Shown: positions 17,796 through 26,981 of the stretch, piece by piece | How positions within the stretch are numbered: the stretch's first letter is position 1 | Layout: the number at the start of each line of letters is the position of its first letter | DNA from: an uncultured Burkholderiales bacterium | Lineage (GTDB): Bacteria > Pseudomonadota > Gammaproteobacteria > Burkholderiales > Burkholderiaceae | Assembly: GCA_946480465.1 (NCBI GenBank) | Contig: CAMLJY010000020.1 | Location: forward strand, 25,866-89,865 | DNA length: 64,000 nucleotides | Direction: 5' to 3' | Made by a program: the position numbers and the translations under genes | The notes under the pieces: generated by a model | The model's database searches: none | What the model saw: only the letters and a program-made list of their open reading frames with translations | What the model was told of the DNA's origin: nothing

Positions 17796-17827
17796 GGGCC
17801 GGACGGCGAAGGCTGTCCGGCCCTTTT
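17796..17827 (+). terminator. intrinsic terminator after receptor 1
   Basis: GGGCCGGAC (17796-17804) pairs with GTCCGGCCC (17815-17823). The stem extends inward by three pairs to a GAAG loop, and TTTT follows. It lies about 50 bases after the receptor stop and separates it from receptor 2. Confidence 0.8.
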
Positions 17828-18138
17828 CGCTGCTGGACGCCAATCCACTGCCGCGCCGATGTGGCGCTAGCGGAGGGATCGACGCGGCGGGGCGCGGCGT
17901 CAACCGGTGAACTCGAGTGGGCGTGGCGCGGCGGTGACGAGCACGGAATGCGCGCCGCAGTTGCGCGGAGGCTACAAAGTTGCAGTCCGGTCCTAGGTGT
18001 TGTCCTCTAGCCGAGGCGCGGCCCTCGACCCGTGCCGAGCCTCCTGGCGCCACGGCGCGGCACCAATGCGGCATGACTGCCCGTGTGCAGTGCACTGGGC
18101 ACCACGATGCATCGTCGTTCGTGCACCACTCAAGACAT

Positions 18139-18176
18139 TCCCTAGGCTGGTCTAGACGACATGCTCGGTGACAATT
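18139..18176 (+). promoter_or_regulatory. TCCCTAGGC-N21-TGACAATT element upstream of receptor 2
   Basis: The same two words and the same 21-base spacing as at 14840-14877. A second CTAG palindrome (TCTAGA, 18151-18156) lies inside the spacer. The element lies about 105 bases before the start codon. Confidence 0.55.
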
Positions 18177-18281
18177 TCGCTACTCGATACCGAGGCTGGG
18201 AAACGTGTGCTTACGAGGCGCGCCGAGCCCGGCAACGTGGCTGGGTCTATCGATCAACTTTCTTCTGAAAGAGGAGTGAGC

Positions 18282-20981
18282 ATGTTCAGGAAAACGAATG
18301 TCAGCATGGCGGTGATGCTGGTGCTGGGTGCTGCGTTTGCCGCGCCGGCAGGGGCGCAGGACGCGCCGCAACGGGTGGAGATCACGGGTTCGTCGATCAA
18401 GCGCGTGGCGGCGGAGGGCGCGTTGCCCGTGCAGGTCATCAAGCGCGAGGAGATCGAGCGCAGCGGCATCACGTCGGTGACCGAACTCCTCCAGAACCTG
18501 GCGGTCGTGCAGGGCGGACCGGACGGCATCGTCGAAGGCGACACCATCGGCGGCGGGGGCGGCGGTCAGGCGACCGTTTCCATTCACGGCCTGGGCGGCG
18601 ATCGCACGCTGGTTCTGTTGAACGGCCGACGGCTGATCGGTGAAGCCGGTGGCGCCGTTGACATCAACATGATTCCCTTGGCGATCATCGATCGAGTCGA
18701 GGTGCTGACCGATGGCGCGTCCGCGCTTTATGGCTCGGATGCGGTCGCTGGCGTGGTCAACTTCATCACGAAGCGGAACTCGCAGACAGGCAACGTCATG
18801 CTGTCCGCCAGCAAGCCCGAGAAGGCGGGTGGCGAAGAGTACAACGCCAGCATCTCGAAGGGATTCGGCGATATCGATGCCGACGGCTTCAATGTGACCG
18901 TCGGCCTGTCGATGGACAAGCGCAAGGCGCTGCGTGCCGACCAGCGTGAGTTCTCCAAGAGCGGCATCATCAACTTCCAGTACGAAGGCAAGAACTACGA
19001 GTGGTTCAATGGTTCGCCCAGCGGCATTCCCGGCAACGTCAACGTCGGTGGCGTACCCCGCAGCGCGTACCTGGCGGAGTTCGGCAAGTGTCCGCCGATG
19101 CACATTCAGGATGGCCCCACGTGCTACTTTGATTACGCCAGCACGGTGGAAGCTTTTCCCGATCGTGAACGCACCAACCTATTTGGGTCGTTTTCCAAGA
19201 AGCTCGGGGCTGACCATCGCCTGAATGTCGATCTTCTCCTCGGCAAGACGATGTCCAGCGGCAAGATCGCACCGCCACCCGGAGGGGTACTGGTCGATCC
19301 GGCCGGGCCGTTTGGCGACTATCTGCGGATGGTCGGCTATACGGGCACCGGACCGGCCACTGTCTTCTATCGGGCGTTCGATCTGGGTAATCGCGATTCG
19401 GAATTCGACCGCGACAACAAGGCGGTGTGGGGATCGCTCGAGGGGCGGTTTGGCAATTGGGACTACAACGCCACCATCGGCTACCAGAAGGCGATCGTTG
19501 AAGAGAGCAACAGCGGGTATCCGCTGGGCCGTGCATTCGGCCAGTTGCTGCGCAGTGGGATGTGGAATCCCTTCGTGCTGCCGGGCAACCAGTCCGCAGC
19601 CGCGCTCGAGGCGGCCAAGGGCATCATGGTTTCCGGTGTGTACGACACCGAGACCAGCACCTTGACGACCCTGGACTTCCGCGCATCGCGGGACCTCATG
19701 AAGCTCGGCGGCGGCAACCTCGCGCTTGCGCTGGGCGGCAGCTACGCGCAGGACAAGGTGTCCACCGATCCAAGCTTGGTGGCGCAGGGCAAGGGAGGGC
19801 CGAACGGCGATGACACCCGCTTCGGTGATGCAGCCGCGGCCATTCCCTATTCGGCGACGCGCAAGGCGATTGGCTTGTTCGCCGAAGTGGTGGCCCCGAT
19901 CACCAAGCAGTTCGAACTGGCCGCCGGCGTGCGCTACGACGACTACAAGGACATCGCCAGCGCCACGAACGGCAAGGTCACCTTCCGCTACCAGCCCACC
20001 AGCAGTGTGCTGGTTCGGGGCTCGGTGGGCACCGGTTTCCGCGCCCCGACGTTGCGGCAGCTCTACCGCCCGCTGCAGGAGTTCGGCGTGACGGCGGAGA
20101 ACTATGGGTGCTCTGCCGAGATGGCGCAGATGGCGGCCAATCTGGGCGCCACCTGCATGCCGGGCGACCTGCAGTACAACATCTACACCGGCGGTAATGC
20201 CAAGGTTCAGCCTGAAGAGTCCAAGCAAGCGACCCTGGGATTCCGCTTCGAGCCGACGCCTGCGTTCTCGTTCGGCGCGGACCTGTGGTGGGTCGGAGTC
20301 AAGAAGACTTTCGGCTCGGTCGATGAGAACGAGGCGTTCAACAATGTCTTCAAGTACCCCGATCTTTGGCTGACCTACAAGGATCCGGTTACCGGGGATA
20401 CCTACCTGGCGTACAACGCCAGCACGACCAACCTCGGAAACTCGTACCACAGTGGCGTGGACGTCGACGTCAGCAGCCGGGTCAACACGGGGATTGGTCG
20501 CTTGACTTCCAATCTGCGCGCGACCTACATGATCCGCAGTGTCGAACAGCTGGTGGCGGGCCAGGAGTACTTCTCCACCGTGGGGGACAACAATCCGTCC
20601 ATCGGCTCGGTCATGTTCCGCTGGCGCGGGACGTGGGGCAATACGCTGCAGATGGGACGCTGGGCCCACACACTCAACGTGAACTTCCAATCGGGCTATA
20701 AGGATTACCCGGGCGATGTCTACGGCAAGGATTCCGATGGCAGCTACAACGGCGACGATCGCACGATTCGCCTTGACATCAAGAAGTACTACACGCTCGA
20801 CTGGCAGACCGAGTTCCAGATGAACAAGGCCTTGAAGATGTCCGTCGGGGTGAAGAACCTGCTGAATGAGAAGCCGCCGCTTTCCCTGCGCAACAATGGT
20901 GGCCACATGCTCGGGTTCGACTACCGCTACTTCAATCCGCTCGGTCGCACTTTCCAGGCTCGCGCGAGCTACGACTTCTGA
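18282..20981 (+). CDS. TonB-dependent outer-membrane receptor (paralogue 2)
   Basis: A receptor of 899 residues with signal peptide 'MAVMLVLGAAFAAPAGAQ', then 'QRVEITGSSIKRVAAEGALPV' and the plug ('GLGGDRTLVLLNGRRL', 'GVVNFITKRN'). The barrel ends '...FQARASYDF' with terminal Phe. The plug and the C-terminal region ('VKNLLNEKPPLSL', 'FNPLGRTF') align with the neighbouring receptors, while the barrel differs more. This pattern fits tandem paralogues that have diverged in ligand. The ATG at 18282 has GAGGAGTGAG upstream. No STN domain is present. Confidence 0.94.
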   Translation: MFRKTNVSMAVMLVLGAAFAAPAGAQDAPQRVEITGSSIKRVAAEGALPVQVIKREEIERSGITSVTELLQNLAVVQGGPDGIVEGDTIGGGGGGQATVSIHGLGGDRTLVLLNGRRLIGEAGGAVDINMIPLAIIDRVEVLTDGASALYGSDAVAGVVNFITKRNSQTGNVMLSASKPEKAGGEEYNASISKGFGDIDADGFNVTVGLSMDKRKALRADQREFSKSGIINFQYEGKNYEWFNGSPSGIPGNVNVGGVPRSAYLAEFGKCPPMHIQDGPTCYFDYASTVEAFPDRERTNLFGSFSKKLGADHRLNVDLLLGKTMSSGKIAPPPGGVLVDPAGPFGDYLRMVGYTGTGPATVFYRAFDLGNRDSEFDRDNKAVWGSLEGRFGNWDYNATIGYQKAIVEESNSGYPLGRAFGQLLRSGMWNPFVLPGNQSAAALEAAKGIMVSGVYDTETSTLTTLDFRASRDLMKLGGGNLALALGGSYAQDKVSTDPSLVAQGKGGPNGDDTRFGDAAAAIPYSATRKAIGLFAEVVAPITKQFELAAGVRYDDYKDIASATNGKVTFRYQPTSSVLVRGSVGTGFRAPTLRQLYRPLQEFGVTAENYGCSAEMAQMAANLGATCMPGDLQYNIYTGGNAKVQPEESKQATLGFRFEPTPAFSFGADLWWVGVKKTFGSVDENEAFNNVFKYPDLWLTYKDPVTGDTYLAYNASTTNLGNSYHSGVDVDVSSRVNTGIGRLTSNLRATYMIRSVEQLVAGQEYFSTVGDNNPSIGSVMFRWRGTWGNTLQMGRWAHTLNVNFQSGYKDYPGDVYGKDSDGSYNGDDRTIRLDIKKYYTLDWQTEFQMNKALKMSVGVKNLLNEKPPLSLRNNGGHMLGFDYRYFNPLGRTFQARASYDF

Positions 20982-20990
20982 GCATGAGTT

Positions 20991-21015
20991 GGCATCCACC
21001 CTGAGGGTGGATGCC
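20991..21015 (+). terminator. 11-bp perfect hairpin after receptor 2
   Basis: GGCATCCACCC (20991-21001) with its exact complement (21005-21015) and a 3-base loop. It lies 10 bases after the stop and has no T tract. Confidence 0.5.
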
Positions 21016-21046
21016 CGCTGCGGCTGGCATTAGCGGCCGTCTTGTC

Positions 21047-21074
21047 GACCCGGTGACCGCAAGGTCACCGGGTC
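21047..21074 (+). terminator. 12-bp perfect hairpin with GCAA tetraloop
   Basis: GACCCGGTGACC (21047-21058) and GGTCACCGGGTC (21063-21074) flank a GCAA (GNRA-class) loop. TGTATTTG follows a few bases later. It is a probable terminator or transcript-stabilising 3' structure. Confidence 0.55.
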
Positions 21075-21450
21075 GCTGTATTTGGGGCTGCGGCTGATTG
21101 TCCCGGCTGCTTTCGATTTCCATCCGGCAATCCCGTCATCCGATTCTGACTTCCCCCGGGCACATGCCGAATTGGAGATTGGAGAGACTGGGCTCCACAG
21201 ATGAGAATGGCCTTCCATTTTTGTGACACGGGAGATGGGTAACTCAATAGTCACCAATAAGTAGCGAACATGGAACTTGGGGTGGGGCTGCAACACTGCG
21301 GCATTCCCTATGAATACCAGTTGCGCCGGAACGCCAACAATTCCAGCCACATTCCGGCAAGGGTGTGCCGCCCGACAAGCATTCCGGCGCAAGTGGCGAT
21401 CGATCACGCGTCCGAGCCGGCTCATCAACCATCTCCCGAGCGGAGGACCC

Positions 21451-24273
21451 ATGTTCAAGCCAACCCCCATTTGTGCGAGTGCGCTGATGGCCCTGAGCAT
21501 TCATGCACCAGGCGCATCGGCCCAGGAACCCCAGCGCGTCGAGATCACCGGCTCGTCGATCAAGCGCATCGATGCCGAGACGGCCTTGCCGGTGCAGGTG
21601 ATCACCCGAGACGAGATCAGCCGCACCGGTGTGGCCAACACCGAGCAATTGCTGCAGCAGGTTTCGGCCATGTCGGGGCAGGGCGGCATCAACAATGCCA
21701 CCGGTGCCGGCAATTCAACGTATGGCCAGGCCTCCATTTCATTGCGGGGGCTGGGGGAGGATCGAACCCTGGTGCTGGTCAATGGCCGCCGGCTGGCGGC
21801 CTTCGCGGGCGGCAACGGCGCGTCGGTGAACATCAATGCGATCCCGCTCGCGGCGATCGAGCGGGTGGAGGTGCTGAAGGATGGTGCCTCGGGCGTCTAC
21901 GGCTCCGATGCCGTGGCGGGCGTCGTCAACTTCATCCTCACGAAGAACCTGAGCGGCTTCGAGATCGGCGCCACCGTGGGCCAGCCGACGCGCGACGGCG
22001 GCGGCAAGAGCCAGAAGGCGCACGTCGTCGCCGGCTTCGGTGACTTGGCGAAGGACCGCTTCAACGTCACGCTGTCGGCCTCGGTGGAGAAGGAGACCGC
22101 GCTGTTCGCGAAGGACCGCAGTTTCGCCAGGACCGGCAACGTGCCGCCCTTCATCACTGCCGCGGCCACTGGCCAAGGCAACATCGAAGGCGCCTACAAC
22201 CCCGGCAATGGCCAACCCTACGACCCGAATGCGGAGAACACGGTGGGCAACACGCCCGGGCGGCGGCCAGGCTTCGGCAACAGCCCGGGCACCGGCTACG
22301 GCAACCCGCTGGCGGCCAGCGACCAGTGCGAGCAGCTCAGCATGTACCGCGACGCGACACTGACCACCCGCGACGCGCCCTTCTGCACCTATGACAGCAA
22401 CACCGCCGTCGGCCTGGTCCCGAAGCGCGAACTGGGCACCTTCAGCGGCAACTTCACGTTCCGGCTGGGCGACAACGTCGAGGCCTTCGGCGACGCGCTG
22501 TACTCCAGGAGCGTGGTCACCCAGACCTTCCAGCCCAGCCCGCTGCGGCGCAGCTTCATGGTCACCGATGCGCTCTTCGCGGAACAGGGCGTGGAACCGG
22601 CGCTGCTCATCAGGCCGTCGAACCCCAACTACGGCGTTGCGCGCAACTACCTGGAGGCGATGGAGGCGGCGCACCCGGGTCAGGGCTTCGGCGCGCTGAT
22701 CGGCCAGCCGCTGGCCGTCACCGCGCGCGTCTTCGATTTCGGGCCGCGCGTGCAGAAGGACACCGAGAAGCAGCATCGCCTCACCGGCGGGCTGCGCGGC
22801 AACTTCGGCGCGCACGACTGGGAGGTGGCGGCGACGCAGGTCGAGAGCAAGGTGGCCGGCACGGTGCCCGACGGCTACTTCTCGCAGGCGGCGTTCGCCC
22901 GGGTGGTGAACCGGCCCGAGAGCGACTACAACCCCTGGTCGCTGACGCAGTCGGCCGCGTTCAATTCCGCGCTGGAGGCCTCCGGCGCCAAGTACACCGG
23001 CAGCACGCTGAACGCGAAGTCGAAGAGCACCACCTTCGATGGCATCTTGCGCGGCGAGCTGGCCAGCCTGCCGGCGGGCCCGCTGCAGTACGCCACCGGC
23101 CTGCAGCACCGCAAGGAAGAGTTCGTCACGCGGCCCAGCCCCGCACTGGAGACCGGGGACATCGCAGGCCTGGGCGGCGCGCTGCCGCCGGTGAACCGGG
23201 ACCGCAAGATCACCTCTGTCTTCGGCGAGTTGAATGCGCCGATCCTGAAGGGGCTGGACGGCAACGTGGCAGTGCGCCGCGACGATTACAACGACGTCGG
23301 CGCCTCGACCAACTACAAGGCCTCCGTGCGCTACCAGCCGGTGCGTGAACTGCTGGTGCGCGGCTCGGTCGGCACGGGTTTCCGCGCGCCGACGCTGGTG
23401 GACCTGTGGCAGCCGCAGACCCTGGGATCGTCCGAGCAGTTCAACGACCCGGCCACCGGCCAGAACGACCTGCAAGTCAACTCGCTGACCGGCGGCAACC
23501 CGCGGCTGAAACCGGAGGAGTCGCGCCAGCGCAGCATCGGCCTGGTGCTGCAGCCGACGCAGGCCTTGTCGCTGGCGGTGGACTACTTCGACATCCGCGT
23601 CGAGGACATCATCTCGCTGCCTTCCGCCCAGGAGGTCGTCTCGCGCTACCGCGCCGGCGACCCGGTGTTTGCCGGGCTGGTGACGCTGACACCCGGCTCC
23701 AACGACATCGAGTCGATCATCCAGACGCTGCAGAACGTGGGACGCGCCAAGGTGCGCGGCATCGACCTGGAGGCCAACTTCAGGCAGAAGGTCGGCGCGG
23801 GCCGGCTGGACCTGAGCATGTCGGGCACGTACATGATCCAGTTCGACCAGACCAGCCCCGGCGGCGCCATCTCGCGCAAGGTCGGCACGATGGTGGAGCA
23901 AGACGGCACGCCGGTGCTCAGCACCAACGCCAACAACGACGGCGTGGTGCTGCGCTGGAAGCACCACCTGAGCGCCACCTGGACCCAGGGACCCTGGGCC
24001 TTCACGCTGGCGCAGAACTTCTACAAGGGCTACCGCGACGGCGACGACCTGAACGGCAACCCGCACCGCGTGCCCGATCAAGCGCTGTACGACCTTCAAG
24101 TGGGCTACACCGGCATCCGCAACCTGAAGCTGGCACTGGGCGTACGCAACCTGTTCGACAAGGACCCGCCGCTGTACATCCCGACCAGCAACCAGTTCCA
24201 GGCGGGCTACGACATCTCGTTGTACGACCCGCGGGCGCGCTTCGTCTACCTGAGCGCCGCCTACAAGTTCTGA
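21451..24273 (+). CDS. TonB-dependent outer-membrane receptor (paralogue 3)
   Basis: A receptor of 940 residues. The ATG at 21451 (preceded by CGGAGGA) gives a short signal peptide ending 'HAPGASAQ', followed by 'QRVEITGSSIKRIDAETALPV'. The plug runs to 'GVVNFILTKNLSG' and the barrel ends '...VYLSAAYKF'. The near-C-terminal 'VRNLFDKDPPLYI' parallels 'LNLLDKDPPYSN' of receptor 1. An open frame upstream to 21277 was rejected because it would bury the signal peptide. It is the last of three tandem paralogues; the next gene is convergent. Confidence 0.94.
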   Translation: MFKPTPICASALMALSIHAPGASAQEPQRVEITGSSIKRIDAETALPVQVITRDEISRTGVANTEQLLQQVSAMSGQGGINNATGAGNSTYGQASISLRGLGEDRTLVLVNGRRLAAFAGGNGASVNINAIPLAAIERVEVLKDGASGVYGSDAVAGVVNFILTKNLSGFEIGATVGQPTRDGGGKSQKAHVVAGFGDLAKDRFNVTLSASVEKETALFAKDRSFARTGNVPPFITAAATGQGNIEGAYNPGNGQPYDPNAENTVGNTPGRRPGFGNSPGTGYGNPLAASDQCEQLSMYRDATLTTRDAPFCTYDSNTAVGLVPKRELGTFSGNFTFRLGDNVEAFGDALYSRSVVTQTFQPSPLRRSFMVTDALFAEQGVEPALLIRPSNPNYGVARNYLEAMEAAHPGQGFGALIGQPLAVTARVFDFGPRVQKDTEKQHRLTGGLRGNFGAHDWEVAATQVESKVAGTVPDGYFSQAAFARVVNRPESDYNPWSLTQSAAFNSALEASGAKYTGSTLNAKSKSTTFDGILRGELASLPAGPLQYATGLQHRKEEFVTRPSPALETGDIAGLGGALPPVNRDRKITSVFGELNAPILKGLDGNVAVRRDDYNDVGASTNYKASVRYQPVRELLVRGSVGTGFRAPTLVDLWQPQTLGSSEQFNDPATGQNDLQVNSLTGGNPRLKPEESRQRSIGLVLQPTQALSLAVDYFDIRVEDIISLPSAQEVVSRYRAGDPVFAGLVTLTPGSNDIESIIQTLQNVGRAKVRGIDLEANFRQKVGAGRLDLSMSGTYMIQFDQTSPGGAISRKVGTMVEQDGTPVLSTNANNDGVVLRWKHHLSATWTQGPWAFTLAQNFYKGYRDGDDLNGNPHRVPDQALYDLQVGYTGIRNLKLALGVRNLFDKDPPLYIPTSNQFQAGYDISLYDPRARFVYLSAAYKF

Positions 24274-24288
24274 CGGGCTGAAACGAAC

Positions 24289-24323
24289 GATGCGCCGGTC
24301 CCTGGAAGGGGAGCCGGCGCATC
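24289..24323. terminator. long hairpin between convergent genes
   Basis: GATGCGCCGG (24289-24298) pairs perfectly with CCGGCGCATC (24314-24323), and an inner CCC/GGG stem extends it. It lies between receptor 3 and the convergent SDR gene. No T tract follows; a hexamer repeat does. Confidence 0.5.
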
Positions 24324-24326
24324 ATG

Positions 24327-24386
24327 GGGTGCGGGTGCGGGTGCGGGTGCGGGTGCGGGTGCGGGTGCGGGTGCGGGTGCGGGTGC
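24327..24386. repeat. ten tandem copies of GGGTGC
   Basis: A perfect hexanucleotide microsatellite of ten units in the 147-bp gap between convergent genes. Another GGGTGC follows after a short break, at 24400-24405. The opposite strand would read Ala-Pro repeats, but no credible gene covers it. Confidence 0.95.
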
Positions 24387-24420
24387 CGCGGCGCAGTGCG
24401 GGTGCCGCGTCTTTATCGTG

Positions 24421-25185
24421 TTACTTCGGGGCCATGCGGATCGCACCATCCAGCCTGATCACCTCGCCGTTGAGCATGTCGTTGGTGACGATCTGGTGCA
24501 CCAGCTTCGCGTAGTCCTCGGGCCGGCCAAGGCGGCTGGGGAAGGGTACGCTGGCAGCCAGCGCGTCCTGCACCTCCTGCGGCATCGAGAACAGCATCGG
24601 CGTGCCGAAGATGCCGGGCGCGATCGTCATCACGCGGATGCCGTTGCGTGCCAGGTCTCGCGCGATCGGGAGCGTCATGCCCACCACGCCGCCCTTCGAG
24701 GCCGCATAGGCCGCTTGGCCGATCTGGCCGTCGAAGGCGGCCACGCTGGCGGTGTTGATCAGCACGCCGCGTTCGCCGGTGGCTTCCGGCTCGTTGCGGC
24801 ACATGGCCTCCGCCGCCAGGCGGATCATGTTGAAGCTGCCGATCAGGTTGACGGTGATGACCTTGGTGAAGGTGTCCAGCGGATGCGCGCCGTCCTTGCC
24901 GACGGTCTTGACCGCCGGCGCGATGCCTGCGCAATTCACCAGCCCCATCAGCTTGCCCAGGCCCTGGGCGGCGGCCACCGCGGCGCGGCCGTCGGCTTCC
25001 TGGCTGACGTCGCAGCGCACGAAGGCGGTGGCGGCGCCCAGTTCGGCCGCCAGCGCCTGGCCCTTGTCCACCTGCAGGTCGGCGATGACGACCTTGCCGC
25101 CTTCGCGCACCAGCATGCGCACCGTGCCTTCGCCCAGTCCCGACGCGCCGCCGGTGACGATGAATGACTTGTCCGCGATCTGCAT
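24421..25185 (-). CDS. SDR-family 3-hydroxyacyl-CoA dehydrogenase-like
   Basis: A short-chain dehydrogenase/reductase of 254 residues. It has the cofactor motif 'TGGASGLG' (residues 11-18), 'NCAG' near residue 88 and the catalytic 'YAASK'; the active-site Ser is in 'NTASVAAF'. The overall sequence resembles the type II 3-hydroxyacyl-CoA dehydrogenases (HSD17B10-like), which oxidise 3-hydroxyacyl-CoA or 3-hydroxy-2-methylbutyryl-CoA with NAD in fatty-acid and branched-chain catabolism. The exact substrate cannot be read from sequence. It follows adk by 3 bases on the minus strand. Confidence 0.88.
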   Translation of the reverse strand: MQIADKSFIVTGGASGLGEGTVRMLVREGGKVVIADLQVDKGQALAAELGAATAFVRCDVSQEADGRAAVAAAQGLGKLMGLVNCAGIAPAVKTVGKDGAHPLDTFTKVITVNLIGSFNMIRLAAEAMCRNEPEATGERGVLINTASVAAFDGQIGQAAYAASKGGVVGMTLPIARDLARNGIRVMTIAPGIFGTPMLFSMPQEVQDALAASVPFPSRLGRPEDYAKLVHQIVTNDMLNGEVIRLDGAIRMAPK

Positions 25186-25188
25186 CGC

Positions 25189-25965
<777 letters not shown>

Positions 25966-26733
25966 TCAGCGCTTGGCATCGGCGAAGATCCGGCGCACTC
26001 GGGCCAGGTCCTCCGGCGTGTCGACGCCGGGGCCGGGACGCTCGGAGCTGACGTACACCGCGATGTGTTCCCCGTGCCACAGCACGCGCAGCTGTTCGAG
26101 TGCTTCGATCTGCTCCAGCGGCGACACCGGCAGCGCCGGGAAGCGCCGCAGGAAGCCGGCGCGGTAGCCGTAAAGCCCCACGTGGCGCAGCGGCGCCGGC
26201 TTCGGGAGGGTGGTGACGGCGCCCGCGGCAAACCCGTCGCGCCACCAGGCGATCGGCGCCCGGGAAAAATAGAGTGCGCGCGACTGCGCATCCAGCACCA
26301 CCTTCACGACGTTCGGGTTGATGAATTCGGCCGGGTCGGCGATCTCGTGGGCGACGGTGGACATCACGCAATCGGGCCGGTCGTCCAGCAGGCGAGCGCA
26401 GGCGTCGATCATCGCCGCAGCGATCAGCGGCTCGTCACCCTGCACGTTGACCACGCGGGCTTCGCCATGCAGGCCCAGGCGCTCGCAGGCCTCGGCCAGG
26501 CGGTCGCTGCCGCTGGGATGGTCGGAGCGGGTCGGCACGCACTCCACGCCATGCCGTTCGCAAGCCGCGACGATGGCTTGCGAGTCCGCCGCGACGACCA
26601 CCCGCGCCGCGCTGCTGGCGCGCGCGGCCTGGGCCACGCGCACCACCATTGGCAGGCCGTCGATGTCGGCGAGCGGTTTGTCCGGCAGGCGCGTGCTGGC
26701 CAGCCGCGCAGGGATGACGACGGTGAACGACAT
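25966..26733 (-). CDS. kdsB: 3-deoxy-manno-octulosonate cytidylyltransferase
   Basis: CMP-KDO synthetase (255 residues) activates KDO with CTP for lipopolysaccharide inner-core synthesis. The N-terminal nucleotide-binding motif is '[19 protein letters not shown]'. '[14 protein letters not shown]' and '[11 protein letters not shown]' (metal/CTP site) and the C-terminal '[10 protein letters not shown]' are all conserved. It is cytoplasmic. It is clustered with lpxK and the Trm112-like gene, forming a lipid A/LPS assembly group. Confidence 0.97.
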   Translation of the reverse strand: MSFTVVIPARLASTRLPDKPLADIDGLPMVVRVAQAARASSAARVVVAADSQAIVAACERHGVECVPTRSDHPSGSDRLAEACERLGLHGEARVVNVQGDEPLIAAAMIDACARLLDDRPDCVMSTVAHEIADPAEFINPNVVKVVLDAQSRALYFSRAPIAWWRDGFAAGAVTTLPKPAPLRHVGLYGYRAGFLRRFPALPVSPLEQIEALEQLRVLWHGEHIAVYVSSERPGPGVDTPEDLARVRRIFADAKR

Positions 26734-26753
26734 GGCGCCGGCCCGGTCGCGGT

Positions 26754-26981
26754 TCAGGACGCGGAATCCGGGGCGGACGCGGCGGGCGTGCCCTCCGGGG
26801 ATTCCAGTACGCGCGCCTCGGATTCGAGCATCACGGGAATGCCGTCGCGGATCGGAAAGGCAAGGTGGTCAGCGGGGCAGATCAGCTCGGCCGGTTGGGC
26901 GCTCTCGTGGCGCCCCATCGTCAGCGGTCCCTTGCACAGCGGGCAGACAAGCAGGTCGATCAGGCGGTGGTCCAGGCTCAT
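26754..26981 (-). CDS. Trm112 family protein
   Basis: A 75-residue protein with the YcaR/Trm112 core '[14 protein letters not shown]' and '[21 protein letters not shown]'. Three cysteines (in CPLC and ICP) remain from the zinc-ribbon pattern. Bacterial members are mostly uncharacterised; eukaryotic Trm112 activates methyltransferases. The C-terminal 20 residues are Ser/Ala-rich. The start overlaps the lpxK stop (ATGA), and the conserved lpxK-Trm112-kdsB order supports the call. Confidence 0.9.
   Translation of the reverse strand: MSLDHRLIDLLVCPLCKGPLTMGRHESAQPAELICPADHLAFPIRDGIPVMLESEARVLESPEGTPAASAPDSAS

Larger units (their letters stand above)
17744..18281. other. 538-bp intergenic region: terminators plus regulatory motifs
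   Basis: No supported gene. It contains two hairpins after receptor 1 (17764-17786, 17796-17827) and four CTAG sites (17993, 18007, 18142, 18152). It also holds the TCCCTAGGC-N21-TGACAATT element and a leader with GGGTCTATCGATCAACT (18243-18259), which matches 14 of 17 bases of the receptor 1 leader (14947-14963). Confidence 0.6.
20982..21450. other. 469-bp intergenic region before receptor 3
   Basis: No supported gene and no CTAG site. It carries two strong hairpins near the receptor 2 end. An imperfect inverted repeat GGTAACT-N4-AGTCACC at 21238-21255 lies about 195 bases before receptor 3. Just before the start the leader contains ATCAAC, as in the other two receptor leaders. Receptor 3 therefore seems to have a different promoter type. 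Confidence 0.5.

Noticed and set aside
21739..24099. A 786-codon minus-strand frame opposite receptor 3
   Set aside because: Shadow frame with repetitive His/Gln/Arg composition.
24261..24449. Minus-strand 62-codon frame with Ala-Pro repeats over the hexamer array
   Set aside because: It exists only because the microsatellite has no stop in that frame. It overlaps both flanking gene ends and has no credible ribosome-binding site.
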